Shown one piece after another: positions 1-6,906 of a stretch of 18,566 bases of DNA (position 1 is its first letter; each line of letters begins with the position of its first letter). The notes beneath the pieces were generated by a model. That model ran no database searches. It saw only the letters and a program-made list of their open reading frames with translations, and was not told where the DNA came from. The position numbers were made by a program, and so were the translations under genes. The DNA is from Coxiellaceae bacterium UBA1530 (GTDB taxonomy: Bacteria; Pseudomonadota; Gammaproteobacteria; Coxiellales; Coxiellaceae): positions 1 to 18,566 of the forward strand of contig DCQA01000015.1 of the NCBI GenBank assembly GCA_002323325.1, in the 5' to 3' direction.

Positions 1-221
1 CCAAACAGGACCATTAAGACCATCAACCATAAACCCACATTAACGGGATGAACAAGCAGCTCCTGACGATGCAACCAAATGGCTCCTGAAATCACTGCGA
101 AGAAACCAGCAAGTATGTATGATATGCTCATTAAGGAGGTTGAAACTGGCAAAAAGACAGCCACCAGCAACATGCCGTAGAAGGAGCCTTGAGTCATTTT
201 CGATGTCCATGAAACCGTCAT
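1..221 (-). CDS. O-antigen ligase/polymerase-like membrane protein, N-terminal part (runs off window)
   Basis: The first 73 codons of a hydrophobic protein read leftward and leave the window at base 1. From the ATG at 221 it starts MTVSWTSKMTQGSFYGM, then gives a helix containing LLVAVFLPVSTSL, a second helix (ISYILAGFFAVISG), a short basic segment (WLHRQELLVHP) and the start of a third helix. This pattern, with FLPxSxS in the first helix, resembles the N-terminus of Wzy/WaaL-type O-antigen ligases and polymerases, which handle lipid-linked polysaccharide at the inner membrane. I chose the ATG at 221 because GAAGAG lies 7 bases upstream; the ATG at 197 has no comparable site. It begins 31 bases after yajQ ends, on the same strand, so co-transcription is likely. 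The catalytic periplasmic loop is outside the window, so the family call rests only on the N-terminal pattern. Confidence 0.5.
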   Translation of the reverse strand, partial: MTVSWTSKMTQGSFYGMLLVAVFLPVSTSLMSISYILAGFFAVISGAIWLHRQELLVHPVNVGLWLMVLMVLF

Positions 222-252
222 GATAAAACTCTTCAGTGAAACTTAGGCGCAT

Positions 253-735
253 CTAATCACGAAAGTTCTCATACTGCAACGGAACTCCCCAGTCTTCCTC
301 ACGCAACCAAGCCATTACCGCCTGCAGATCGTCGCGCTTTTTACCAGTCACCCGCACCTGATCCCCTTGGATCTGCGATTGCACCTTATACTTGGCTTCT
401 TTGATCCCTTTACAGATTTTCTTAGCAATCTCAGTTGATACACCTTGCTGCAAGGTCAAGGTTTGTGTGGCCGATTTATGCTGGATCACCGGCTCTTCTT
501 CCACCAAATGCTGAATAGCAATACCGCGTTTAATGAGCTTTTGTTGCAAAATATCCAACATTTGCTGCAGTTGAAAATCCACCTCAGCCTTCATTGTGAT
601 ACGCTCTTTCTGCAGCTCATAATTTGCGCCACTGCCTTTGAAATCAAACCGTGTGCCGACCTCGCGATTAGCTTGATCCACCGCGTTGGCTAGCTCATGT
701 TGGTCAAATTCACTCACAACATCAAATGAAGGCAT
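253..735 (-). CDS. yajQ: YajQ family nucleotide-binding protein
   Basis: A complete 160-residue protein opening MPSFDVVSEFDQHELANAVD with the family features: the early GTRFDFKGS segment (about residues 27-35) and the C-terminal KVQSQIQGDQVRVTGKKRDD stretch (about 117-136), ending LQYENFRD. YajQ proteins are small soluble proteins with two alpha/beta domains. Members in Xanthomonas and Pseudomonas bind cyclic di-GMP and act as effectors; whether this one does cannot be judged from sequence. Length matches the family (about 160). The ATG has AGGAG six bases upstream, which fixes the start. It heads a leftward pair with the O-antigen-ligase-like gene. Confidence 0.95.
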   Translation of the reverse strand: MPSFDVVSEFDQHELANAVDQANREVGTRFDFKGSGANYELQKERITMKAEVDFQLQQMLDILQQKLIKRGIAIQHLVEEEPVIQHKSATQTLTLQQGVSTEIAKKICKGIKEAKYKVQSQIQGDQVRVTGKKRDDLQAVMAWLREEDWGVPLQYENFRD

Positions 736-1004
736 CGGTATCTCCTGTACTATTTAATATTTGGCTATCAGTGTAATGATAACCCCATCAACTGCAAGCC
801 ACCCCGCGAAATATTCGTAACACACTGATAATAAACGCTTTACATCAAAGACACTTGAGGTTGTCATGAGTCTCACCCACGCTGATCACAACTTTTTTCA
901 AAGACTTAACCCATTATGTGCATTTTTTAATATTTTCTTAATAATTTTCTGATATGATAATCATCAAGTTCAATGACAGACCGTTGGTCTAAGAGAGAAA
1001 TGCT
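736..1004. other. Divergent intergenic region between yajQ and the orphan small gene
   Basis: About 270 bases without a supported gene. The right half is very AT-rich (roughly 920-965) and carries the extended -10 and Fur-like palindrome listed separately. The left half must hold the yajQ promoter, but I see no convincing -35/-10 pair there. No tRNA-like fold or terminator is evident. Confidence 0.6.
950..968 (+). promoter_or_regulatory. Extended -10 promoter overlapping a Fur-box-like palindrome
   Basis: TG-A-TATGAT (950-958) is a good extended -10 element about 47 bases ahead of the ATG at 1005; no good -35 is visible, as is usual for extended -10 promoters. Overlapping it, 954-964 reads ATGATAATCAT, a perfect 5-1-5 palindrome identical to the central 11 bases of the 19-base Fur consensus. 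Over the full 19 positions I count 12 matches. A repressor bound here would cover the -10. The match is visible in the sequence; iron regulation is inference. Confidence 0.45.
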
Positions 1005-1319
1005 ATGGCCGCTAATCAACTATCACAAGACCCTGCTGTACGTAAGGCATTTGAAGAAATCCTAAATGCTACAGATGATGCAGCCAATGTAAAACATGCT
1101 CACTTAGACGGCAAAGAAAAAACACATGTGGCTGAGCACTCTACAGAGCTTACTTCTACTTTAAATATTCTTAATGCTGCCATAACGAATAAGTTTAGTG
1201 AAATGCACCAAAAAAATCGTGTATTCAGTCCTGCTACGCTATTTTCACAATCGGCTGAACAAAATCCATCTTCTGTGGAAGCAGGCAAGTCAACTACACC
1301 AGGACCATCAAAGAGATAA
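1005..1319 (+). CDS. Uncharacterised small soluble protein (104 aa)
   Basis: I do not recognise this protein. It is 104 residues, has no signal peptide, no membrane segment and no cysteine. The first 60 residues look helical and polar. Residues 31-45 form a His-rich, charged patch (H31, H33, H41, H45). Residues from about 75 onward are rich in Ser, Pro and Thr, probably disordered, ending GPSKR. The ATG at 1005 is preceded by AGAGAG nine bases upstream; an out-of-frame ATG sits at 1000. It has its own promoter and its own strong terminator (1345-1375), so it is a single-gene transcript, which argues that it is real. The His cluster and the Fur-like promoter make an iron- or metal-linked role possible, but that is inference. 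Confidence 0.7.
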   Translation: MAANQLSQDPAVRKAFEEILNATDDAANVKHAHLDGKEKTHVAEHSTELTSTLNILNAAITNKFSEMHQKNRVFSPATLFSQSAEQNPSSVEAGKSTTPGPSKR

Positions 1320-1344
1320 TATCAAACCTCCCCCTCACACACTC

Positions 1345-1375
1345 AAAAGAGCAACTTCAGGTTGCTCTTTTTTTT
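1345..1375 (+). terminator. Rho-independent terminator after the 104-aa gene
   Basis: An 11-bp perfect stem (AAAAGAGCAAC with GTTGCTCTTTT) closes a five-base loop (TTCAG) and runs into a T tract. It lies 25 bases after the stop codon. Confidence 0.93.
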
Positions 1376-1391
1376 CGCCCACTCTCAGCAC

Positions 1392-1420
1392 TTGCTTGAT
1401 GATACCCCCTCACCTATAGT
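1392..1420 (+). promoter_or_regulatory. Candidate promoter for the thioesterase gene
   Basis: TTGCTT (1392-1397), a 17-base spacer and TATAGT (1415-1420) lie between the upstream terminator and the ATG at 1457. The -10 matches 5 of 6 positions; the -35 is weak. Since the preceding terminator isolates the gene, a promoter is needed about here. Confidence 0.4.
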
Positions 1421-1456
1421 CACTGAGATCACTGACTGTATGACAAGGAGTCTGAC

Positions 1457-1879
1457 ATGAGCCCCACAATCCCAATATTTAGCACCCATTTTGCGATGCG
1501 CTGGAGCGATATGGACGCCTTAGGTCATGTCAATAACGCCATGTATTTCACTTACATGGAACAAGCGCGAATTGCCTGGTTCCAACAACTGAATCTAGGC
1601 AACATCAACATCCAAGCTAAAGAAGGGCCGATTCTTGCCAATGCCAGCTGCACATTCCTAAAACCCATTCTTTATCCCAATGAGGTCACTGTCAGCATCA
1701 CGGTCAACACACCTGGCAGAACCAGTGTGCACACACACTACCACATTGGCGTTGCAGGACAGCCTGATGACTACGCACACGGTGAAGCCACTATTGTCTG
1801 GATGAACTATCTCAAACAACAACCCACACCGATACCACCAGCCTTACGAACACAGCTCGAACACGCTGCGACTGAATAA
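1457..1879 (+). CDS. Hotdog-fold acyl-CoA thioesterase (YbgC/FadM/4HBT family)
   Basis: A complete 140-residue single-domain hotdog protein. The family active-site stretch is near the N-terminus: RWSDMDALGHVNNAMYF (about residues 15-31), where D20 in the DxxGHVNN pattern aligns with the catalytic Asp of 4-hydroxybenzoyl-CoA thioesterase. The long helix TYMEQARIAWFQQL follows. Such enzymes hydrolyse acyl-CoA thioesters in the cytoplasm; the substrate cannot be told from sequence. AAGGAG lies seven bases before the ATG. The gene is not next to tol-pal genes, where ybgC usually sits, so I do not assign ybgC. It ends 22 bases from the converging rnpB. Confidence 0.88.
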   Translation: MSPTIPIFSTHFAMRWSDMDALGHVNNAMYFTYMEQARIAWFQQLNLGNINIQAKEGPILANASCTFLKPILYPNEVTVSITVNTPGRTSVHTHYHIGVAGQPDDYAHGEATIVWMNYLKQQPTPIPPALRTQLEHAATE

Positions 1880-1901
1880 ACCTTTATACAAATAGAAAAG
1901 T

Positions 1902-2260
<359 letters not shown>

Positions 2261-2266
2261 GTGGCC

Positions 2267-2294
2267 ATTATAAGGACTTGCGTTGGGAATTCAA
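2267..2294 (-). promoter_or_regulatory. rnpB promoter
   Basis: On the minus strand TTGAAT (2294-2289), a 16-base spacer and a perfect TATAAT (2272-2267) end six bases before the predicted RNA 5' end at 2260. The spacing to the mature end fits direct initiation of RNase P RNA. Confidence 0.85.
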
Positions 2295-2383
2295 TCGGCT
2301 TATTGCGAGGTATCAGCCGAATCATTCACTGAAGACTAGGATGCAGAGGCAGCATTACCCAACTGATTGAAGGAGTCAGTGAC

Positions 2384-3046
2384 TTACGACGTTGAATCTG
2401 CTGATGAATCACTACCGCCCTCTTCAGCAGAGCTATCAGCATCACTGTGCTGATCAGATGAATTACCATCGTCCGCCCCCTTGCCACTGGAGTCCCCATG
2501 GGTATCAACATCTTGAATTGCGGAATTCTGAGTCACCAAAGCATTACTAGCAACCACACCACAAGCAAAACGCGCACCACCACCACCTAATGGTAGAGGC
2601 AAGTCAGAATAATTATCGCCGCCCTCATGCACTACCAGCGCATGACCTTGCAGCATGGCAACTTTTAAACGAGGCGCTAAAACAGGCAAGGTCACCTGAC
2701 CTTTTGCATCTGCAGTCAGAGCAGGCAAGTCGCCTAGCTCGCCCTCAGAATCATAGGGGCCCAAATGCATACCCGTTTTACCTGGATCCCAATGTCCACC
2801 GGCCGCTTTTCCTTGATCGGCACAACTAGGGTTTGTGTGCAAATGAAACCCATGAATGCCCGGAGTCAAACTGTGCAAGTGTGGAATAATTAACAAGCCA
2901 AATTCAGTATCGACTGCAACGATGGTACCTATGCTAGCCCCTTGCTGACCAGCAGGTACTGTCTTGTATAAATTAACTGACAAGCTAGCCGCTGAGACTA
3001 TCGAACAAACACTTAACCCTATCAAAACCGCGAATAACCTTTTCAT
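2384..3046 (-). CDS. sodC: Periplasmic Cu,Zn superoxide dismutase with acidic C-terminal tail
   Basis: A 220-residue SodC, which dismutates superoxide in the periplasm. Residues 1-20 are a signal peptide (cleavage near VSA-A). Copper ligands are H68 and H70 (GFHLH), bridging H85 (GGHWDP) and H140 (VVHEGGDN). C75 and C162 can form the conserved disulfide, R159 (GGARFACG) is the active-site Arg, and H94 and D106 are zinc ligands. Two things are odd. The expected zinc ligand His in the family's HLGDL/HVGDL motif is Glu here (E103, EGELGDL). The core ends near residue 167, but a Ser/Asp-rich acidic tail continues for about 50 residues, so the protein is longer than the usual ~170-180. The ATG directly follows the rsmI stop, and its AAGGAG lies inside the end of rsmI, so translation is probably coupled. 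Confidence 0.95.
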   Translation of the reverse strand: MKRLFAVLIGLSVCSIVSAASLSVNLYKTVPAGQQGASIGTIVAVDTEFGLLIIPHLHSLTPGIHGFHLHTNPSCADQGKAAGGHWDPGKTGMHLGPYDSEGELGDLPALTADAKGQVTLPVLAPRLKVAMLQGHALVVHEGGDNYSDLPLPLGGGGARFACGVVASNALVTQNSAIQDVDTHGDSSGKGADDGNSSDQHSDADSSAEEGGSDSSADSTS

Positions 3047-3907
3047 TTACTTCTCCTTTGCGCTCTGTTCAATAGCAAGACGATACAACGTATTTTTAGA
3101 ACCACCGGTGATTTTTGCCGCCAAACGACTCGCTGTTCTAGGCGTACACTCTTCAAGTAACAACGCTAAGACTCTCTCTTGCTCACACTGATCGATATCA
3201 TCTCTGTTTAAGGGAGACTTTTCAATAAGCACAACGAACTCACCTTTGAGCGTTGAGGGATCACTCTCGAAGGCTTTCACCACATCATCGACTGTTCCAC
3301 GCAAAAAAGCTTCGAAGCGTTTTGTCAATTCTCTAGCAATCACTAATTGACGCCCCTCATTAAGCATTAATTTGAGCTGCGACAACAACAATGAAATACG
3401 ATGAACTGATTCATACAACACAATTGTGCGAGGCTCATTTAAAATTTTACCCAAGATCTCCTCACGTCGCGCACCCTTTGAAGGTAAAAAGCCAACAAAC
3501 ACAAATTCATCTGACCACAATCCACTGGCACTCAAGGCTGTAATTGCAGCACAGGCACCAGGAATGGGGACCACCTCCAAACCTGCATCAATGACGTGTG
3601 CCACTAATCGAGCACCTGGATCACTGACCAAAGGAGTACCCGCATCAGAAATTAATGCGACGTCCTTTCCCTCACGTAAGTATTGAAGAACAGTGGAAGA
3701 GCGTTGAGACTCATTGTGCTGATGTAACGCCATTAGGTTCGTTGTCACTTCGTAAAACTGGAGCAGAGGTCGACTATGTCGCGTGTCTTCACAAGCAATC
3801 CAATCGACAGACTTCAATACCTCAACTGCGCGAAAGGTCATATCCTGACGATGACCGATTGGCGTCGCAACAATGTATAATTTCCCTGAATTCACCTGTT
3901 CCGACAT
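3047..3907 (-). CDS. rsmI: 16S rRNA (cytidine-1402-2'-O)-methyltransferase
   Basis: A 286-residue tetrapyrrole-methylase-fold enzyme that 2'-O-methylates C1402 in the ribosomal decoding centre using SAM. Family motifs, numbered from the ATG at 3907: LYIVATPIG (10-18), ACEDTRH (38-44), LISDAGTPLVSDPG (85-98), PIPGACAAITALSASG (114-129) and ARELTK. The segment after PIG reads HRQDMTFRA, whereas most RsmI proteins have NLxDITxRA. A TTG at 3922 would add five residues, but the ATG at 3907 has GAGG five bases upstream and fits the usual N-terminus. It is first in a two-gene operon with sodC. It is divergent from lpoA, as rsmI is in E. coli, so this locus layout is ancestral. Confidence 0.95.
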   Translation of the reverse strand: MSEQVNSGKLYIVATPIGHRQDMTFRAVEVLKSVDWIACEDTRHSRPLLQFYEVTTNLMALHQHNESQRSSTVLQYLREGKDVALISDAGTPLVSDPGARLVAHVIDAGLEVVPIPGACAAITALSASGLWSDEFVFVGFLPSKGARREEILGKILNEPRTIVLYESVHRISLLLSQLKLMLNEGRQLVIARELTKRFEAFLRGTVDDVVKAFESDPSTLKGEFVVLIEKSPLNRDDIDQCEQERVLALLLEECTPRTASRLAAKITGGSKNTLYRLAIEQSAKEK

Positions 3908-3931
3908 CTCAACCTCGACCAAAAAAAGCAG

Positions 3932-3960
3932 ATTATACGGGTCATCTCCGGCATAGACAA
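3932..3960 (-). promoter_or_regulatory. rsmI-sodC promoter
   Basis: On the minus strand TTGTCT (3960-3955), a 17-base spacer and a perfect TATAAT (3937-3932) lie 25 bases before the rsmI ATG. No other promoter is evident before sodC, so it probably serves both genes. Confidence 0.75.
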
Positions 3961-3985
3961 TGCGCAGCCAGGGTTACATTAATCA

Positions 3986-3991
3986 TAAAAT
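3986..3991 (+). promoter_or_regulatory. Possible -10 of lpoA
   Basis: TAAAAT matches five of six -10 positions and lies 17 bases before the lpoA ATG. I see no good -35 at the right distance. The divergent rsmI promoter occupies the neighbouring bases, so the two promoters probably share the 3908-4008 gap. Confidence 0.3.
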
Positions 3992-4008
3992 CCGCTACAC
4001 TGAGCGCT

Positions 4009-5802
4009 ATGAAACGTTCACTGTTACTTTTTTACACGGCTCTTTGTCTAAGCTTAATCTCAGGTTGCAGCACCGCACCTTCGACCTCCTCTCAGCTAAG
4101 CGCCCAAACCTACCTTCAAATGGCTGCGCAACAAAGCGGAACCGAACGCCAACAACTAGAGCTTATGGCAGCGACTCGATACCTAGACGCTAATAACATT
4201 GCCAAAGCACAACCGATCCTAACAGCATTAGCTAATTCAGCGCTACCTCCTGAATTATTTGTGTCCCATCAATTACTTCAAGCAAAAATCTATATCAACC
4301 TTCATCAACCACAATCAGCCTTGAGGCTGCTATCCAGGTTAAATACCTCTCAGAATACAACCTCCTTAGAGCAACAAGAGGAACAACTTCAGCTCTTAGC
4401 GAAAGCTTATCAGCAAAATCACAACTTAGTCGCTAGTATTCAAACTCGCACTCAATTACTCAATCAAGAATCCTCAGATGATAGAAAAAACACACTGACT
4501 GCCATATGGCTATCATTACAAACAGTGCCTGCATCTACCATTGAAACTCTCAACGACCCCTCACTGCCTCGAAACATTCAGGGATGGTTTGAACTCAGCC
4601 AGATCATTAACAATCACGCGCCTCAAACTTCAATCAATGCTGCATTGGTTAACTGGCAGCAACGCTTCCCCAATCATCCAGCAACTGACTTATTACCCAA
4701 ATCCTTAAATCGCTCACAAGCCTCTACACCGCAACATATTGCTCTGCTTCTTCCTCTCACTGGAGAATATGCAGGAAATGCTCAAGCTATTCGTAACGGC
4801 TTTTTTACCGCCTACTATTACGCAAAACAGCACACTACAAACACGCCCAGTATTCGCCTTATTGATACAACTTCTACGCCGATTAGCACTGCTTACCGAG
4901 AAGCGGTCAAATCAGGAGCCGATTTCATAGTCGGGCCACTCACGAAAACCAATCTAGCAAACCTCACTGAATCTCAACGAATCTCTGTTCCTACTCTGGC
5001 ACTCAATACGCTGGCAAACAGTCGTCGCATTGATAACCTGTACCAATTCGGCTTGTCGCCTCTTGATGAAACCAATCAACTCGCTAAAAAAGCCCAACAA
5101 ACGCAACATCATCGTGCGCTCATCATCGCACCCAATGACAGTTGGGGACAAAATATCGCCACGCAGTTGTCGAAGCAGTGGCGTCAACAACAAGGTGTTG
5201 TTGTTGACCGCCTAAACTATACTACTCGCAATAAGTTATCCCAAGAGCTTAAACAACTACTGCGAATTCAAGACTCATACTCACGCGGCTATGCCATCAG
5301 AAGTATTCTAGGCACAAAAGATGTCCGAATTATTTCTAGACGACGCCAAGATTTCGATAGTATCTTTCTCATCGCTCAACCGAATATGGCAAGACAGATT
5401 CAACCACTATTACAATTTTATTTCGCGGGCGATATTCCAATTTACGCGTTATCTCAACTCTATGATGGTAGTCCTAATCCTACAAAAGATCGCGATCTTA
5501 ATAGTATCGTTTTTTGCGATATGCCCTGGGTGTTAGAGCCGCAAAAAATGCATCCTACCTACCTTAATACCCTACAGAAACAGAGCCAAAATGTTTGGCC
5601 AAAATCCTATCAAAAATACAGTAAACTTTATGCATTAGGTACCGATGCTTATCGTTTGAGTCAATCACTGAATACTATGCAATTACTCCCTGAGTTTGGG
5701 ATTCGTGCGGCAACTGGGACACTTTATTTAGATGATAATCATATTTATCGCCAACTGATGTGGGCTCAATTTAATCAAGGTAAACCGAGACTTACCCATT
5801 AG
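4009..5802 (+). CDS. lpoA: Penicillin-binding protein activator LpoA (outer-membrane lipoprotein)
   Basis: A 597-residue lipoprotein. The true start is the ATG at 4009, giving a type II signal peptide MKRSLLLFYTALCLSLISGC with the lipid-modified Cys at 20; the same frame is open far upstream, but that part only shadows rsmI. Residues of about 21-235 are helical and Gln/Leu-rich, as in the TPR-like N-domain. From about residue 243 (IALLLPLTGEYAGNAQAIRNGF) the LppC-type periplasmic-binding fold begins and runs to the end. E. coli LpoA reaches through the periplasm from the outer membrane to stimulate the peptidoglycan synthase PBP1A. E. coli LpoA is 678 residues and Haemophilus 575, so 597 is normal. 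No strong Shine-Dalgarno is visible. It heads a plus-strand run through yraN, the SIS isomerase and the BON lipoprotein, as in E. coli yraM-N-O-P. Confidence 0.93.
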   Translation: MKRSLLLFYTALCLSLISGCSTAPSTSSQLSAQTYLQMAAQQSGTERQQLELMAATRYLDANNIAKAQPILTALANSALPPELFVSHQLLQAKIYINLHQPQSALRLLSRLNTSQNTTSLEQQEEQLQLLAKAYQQNHNLVASIQTRTQLLNQESSDDRKNTLTAIWLSLQTVPASTIETLNDPSLPRNIQGWFELSQIINNHAPQTSINAALVNWQQRFPNHPATDLLPKSLNRSQASTPQHIALLLPLTGEYAGNAQAIRNGFFTAYYYAKQHTTNTPSIRLIDTTSTPISTAYREAVKSGADFIVGPLTKTNLANLTESQRISVPTLALNTLANSRRIDNLYQFGLSPLDETNQLAKKAQQTQHHRALIIAPNDSWGQNIATQLSKQWRQQQGVVVDRLNYTTRNKLSQELKQLLRIQDSYSRGYAIRSILGTKDVRIISRRRQDFDSIFLIAQPNMARQIQPLLQFYFAGDIPIYALSQLYDGSPNPTKDRDLNSIVFCDMPWVLEPQKMHPTYLNTLQKQSQNVWPKSYQKYSKLYALGTDAYRLSQSLNTMQLLPEFGIRAATGTLYLDDNHIYRQLMWAQFNQGKPRLTH

Positions 5803-5928
5803 ATGAAACAGATAACACCCAGAAATCCGGTATGGCGACTCACCTGCTTTACCTTCATAATCGTAGCTATCTTCTACAGAATAGTTGATTATGCCAAGTC
5901 CTCGTCAAGATCAAGGTTATTACGTTGA
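5803..5928 (+). CDS. Possible 41-aa single-helix membrane ORF between lpoA and yraN
   Basis: An ATG sits directly after the lpoA TAG and opens a 41-codon frame ending in TGA inside yraN. The peptide has a basic N-terminus (MKQITPRNPVWR), a hydrophobic segment (LTCFTFIIVAIF, about residues 13-24) and a basic Ser/Arg-rich tail. The position allows re-initiation after lpoA. Against it: no Shine-Dalgarno, the last 38 bases overlap yraN in another frame, and I know no family of this kind in the lpoA-yraN gap. It may be chance. Confidence 0.2.
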   Translation: MKQITPRNPVWRLTCFTFIIVAIFYRIVDYAKSSSRSRLLR

Positions 5929-6253
5929 GCAACAAGCCAAGCGCTTCCTCAAAAAAAAAGGCTTCATCTACCTGAGTCAACACTTTCAATGTCGATTTGG
6001 TGAAATTGATCTAATTATGAAAGATGGTGATACGCTTGTATTCGTTGAGGTCCGATCTCGACAATTGTCCTCATATTCGAATGCCCTAGAAAGCATTTCA
6101 CTCAATAAACAACGAAAACTGATTAAAGCCATTCATGTCTATCTACACAGCCATCAATTGCCGCATCTCACCGATTGTCGAATTGACATTGTAGGGAAAG
6201 ATGGAAGCAATAAATTGTACTGGATTCAAAATGCACTTGAGGTACAATACTAA
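5891..6253 (+). CDS. yraN: YraN family (UPF0102) nuclease-fold protein
   Basis: A 120-residue protein of the YraN family, which has a restriction-endonuclease-like fold and no settled function. Numbered from the ATG at 5891, the N-terminal helix is GYYVEQQAKRFLKKKGF (9-25). The core is FGEIDLIM (36-43) followed by LVFVEVRSR (49-57); D40 and E53 lie where the metal-binding acids of this fold sit. A TTG at 5885 would add two residues; neither start has a strong Shine-Dalgarno. The length is a little under E. coli YraN (131). Gene order lpoA-yraN-SIS protein is conserved in gammaproteobacteria. Confidence 0.9.
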   Translation: MPSPRQDQGYYVEQQAKRFLKKKGFIYLSQHFQCRFGEIDLIMKDGDTLVFVEVRSRQLSSYSNALESISLNKQRKLIKAIHVYLHSHQLPHLTDCRIDIVGKDGSNKLYWIQNALEVQY

Positions 6254-6281
6254 CCTTTTCAGCTAACCTACAGTACTCAAC

Positions 6282-6887
6282 ATGATGACAGACACTGACT
6301 CAAGCGTCCAAGAACGTATCAAAAATCACTTTAACGATAGCATTCAAACTAAAATCCTAGCGATGGACACCCTACTCACACCTATCTCTGAAGCAGGCCA
6401 GCTGATGGTCCAAACCTTACTTAACGGCAAAAAAATCTTGTGCTGTGGTAATGGTGGCTCTGCTGCTGATGCGCAACATTTTGCTGCTGAACTATTAAAC
6501 CGTTTTGAAACAGAACGTCCTAGTTTACCTGCTTTGGCACTCACAACTGACACATCGACACTGACTTCAATTGCTAATGACTACAGTTACGCTGAAGTTT
6601 TCTCAAAACAAATCAAAGCACTAGGTCATGAGGGCGACACGCTATTGGCAATCTCAACGAGTGGAAACTCAGATAATGTCACAGAAGCTATTATGGCTGC
6701 GCATCAGCGAGGTATGCACGTTGTCACATTAACTGGTGGTAGTGGCGGTGCGATGGCAACCGCACTCACACCTAATGACATTGAAATTAAAGTGCCTGCT
6801 GACCGAACGTGTCGCATTCAAGAATGTCATATACTAGCGATTCATTGCTTATGTGATATTATCGATACTGAATTATTTCAAGCATAA
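6282..6887 (+). CDS. gmhA: SIS-domain sugar isomerase: phosphoheptose isomerase GmhA or DiaA
   Basis: A 201-residue SIS-fold protein in the locus that holds diaA in E. coli and gmhA in Pseudomonas. Overall wording is DiaA-like: VQERIKNHFNDSIQTK at the start, LLNGKKILCCGNGGSA (46-61), FETERPSLPALAL (75-87), ISTSGNSDNV (124-133) and CDIIDTELF at the end. The residues that GmhA uses for catalysis and zinc binding are all present: H66 and E70 (DAQHFAAEL), Q180 and H188 (RIQECHILAIH). E. coli DiaA has Ser and Asn at the E70 and H188 positions. GmhA converts sedoheptulose 7-phosphate to heptose 7-phosphate for LPS core; DiaA binds DnaA and helps start replication. I prefer GmhA on active-site grounds, but a double role is possible. 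Two tandem ATGs (6282, 6285) start it, without a strong Shine-Dalgarno. Confidence 0.85.
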   Translation: MMTDTDSSVQERIKNHFNDSIQTKILAMDTLLTPISEAGQLMVQTLLNGKKILCCGNGGSAADAQHFAAELLNRFETERPSLPALALTTDTSTLTSIANDYSYAEVFSKQIKALGHEGDTLLAISTSGNSDNVTEAIMAAHQRGMHVVTLTGGSGGAMATALTPNDIEIKVPADRTCRIQECHILAIHCLCDIIDTELFQA

Positions 6888-6906
6888 CACCACGTAAGGA
6901 CACATC

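Noticed and set aside
40..252. 70-codon frame on the minus strand
   Set aside because: It is out of frame with the O-antigen-ligase-like protein, whose frame gives clean membrane helices and has the better ribosome-binding site.
2283..2320. Inverted repeat TCGGCT/AGCCGA near the sodC 3' side
   Set aside because: Only six base pairs with a long loop and no T tract, so it is not convincing as a terminator.
2326..2511. 61-codon minus-strand frame over the end of sodC
   Set aside because: It is a frame-shifted reading of the SodC tail. The tail frame itself is open to a normal stop and I see no sign of a frameshift.
3655..4008. Upstream extension of the lpoA frame
   Set aside because: It is antisense to rsmI and lacks any protein-like pattern; the lipoprotein signal begins exactly at the ATG at 4009.
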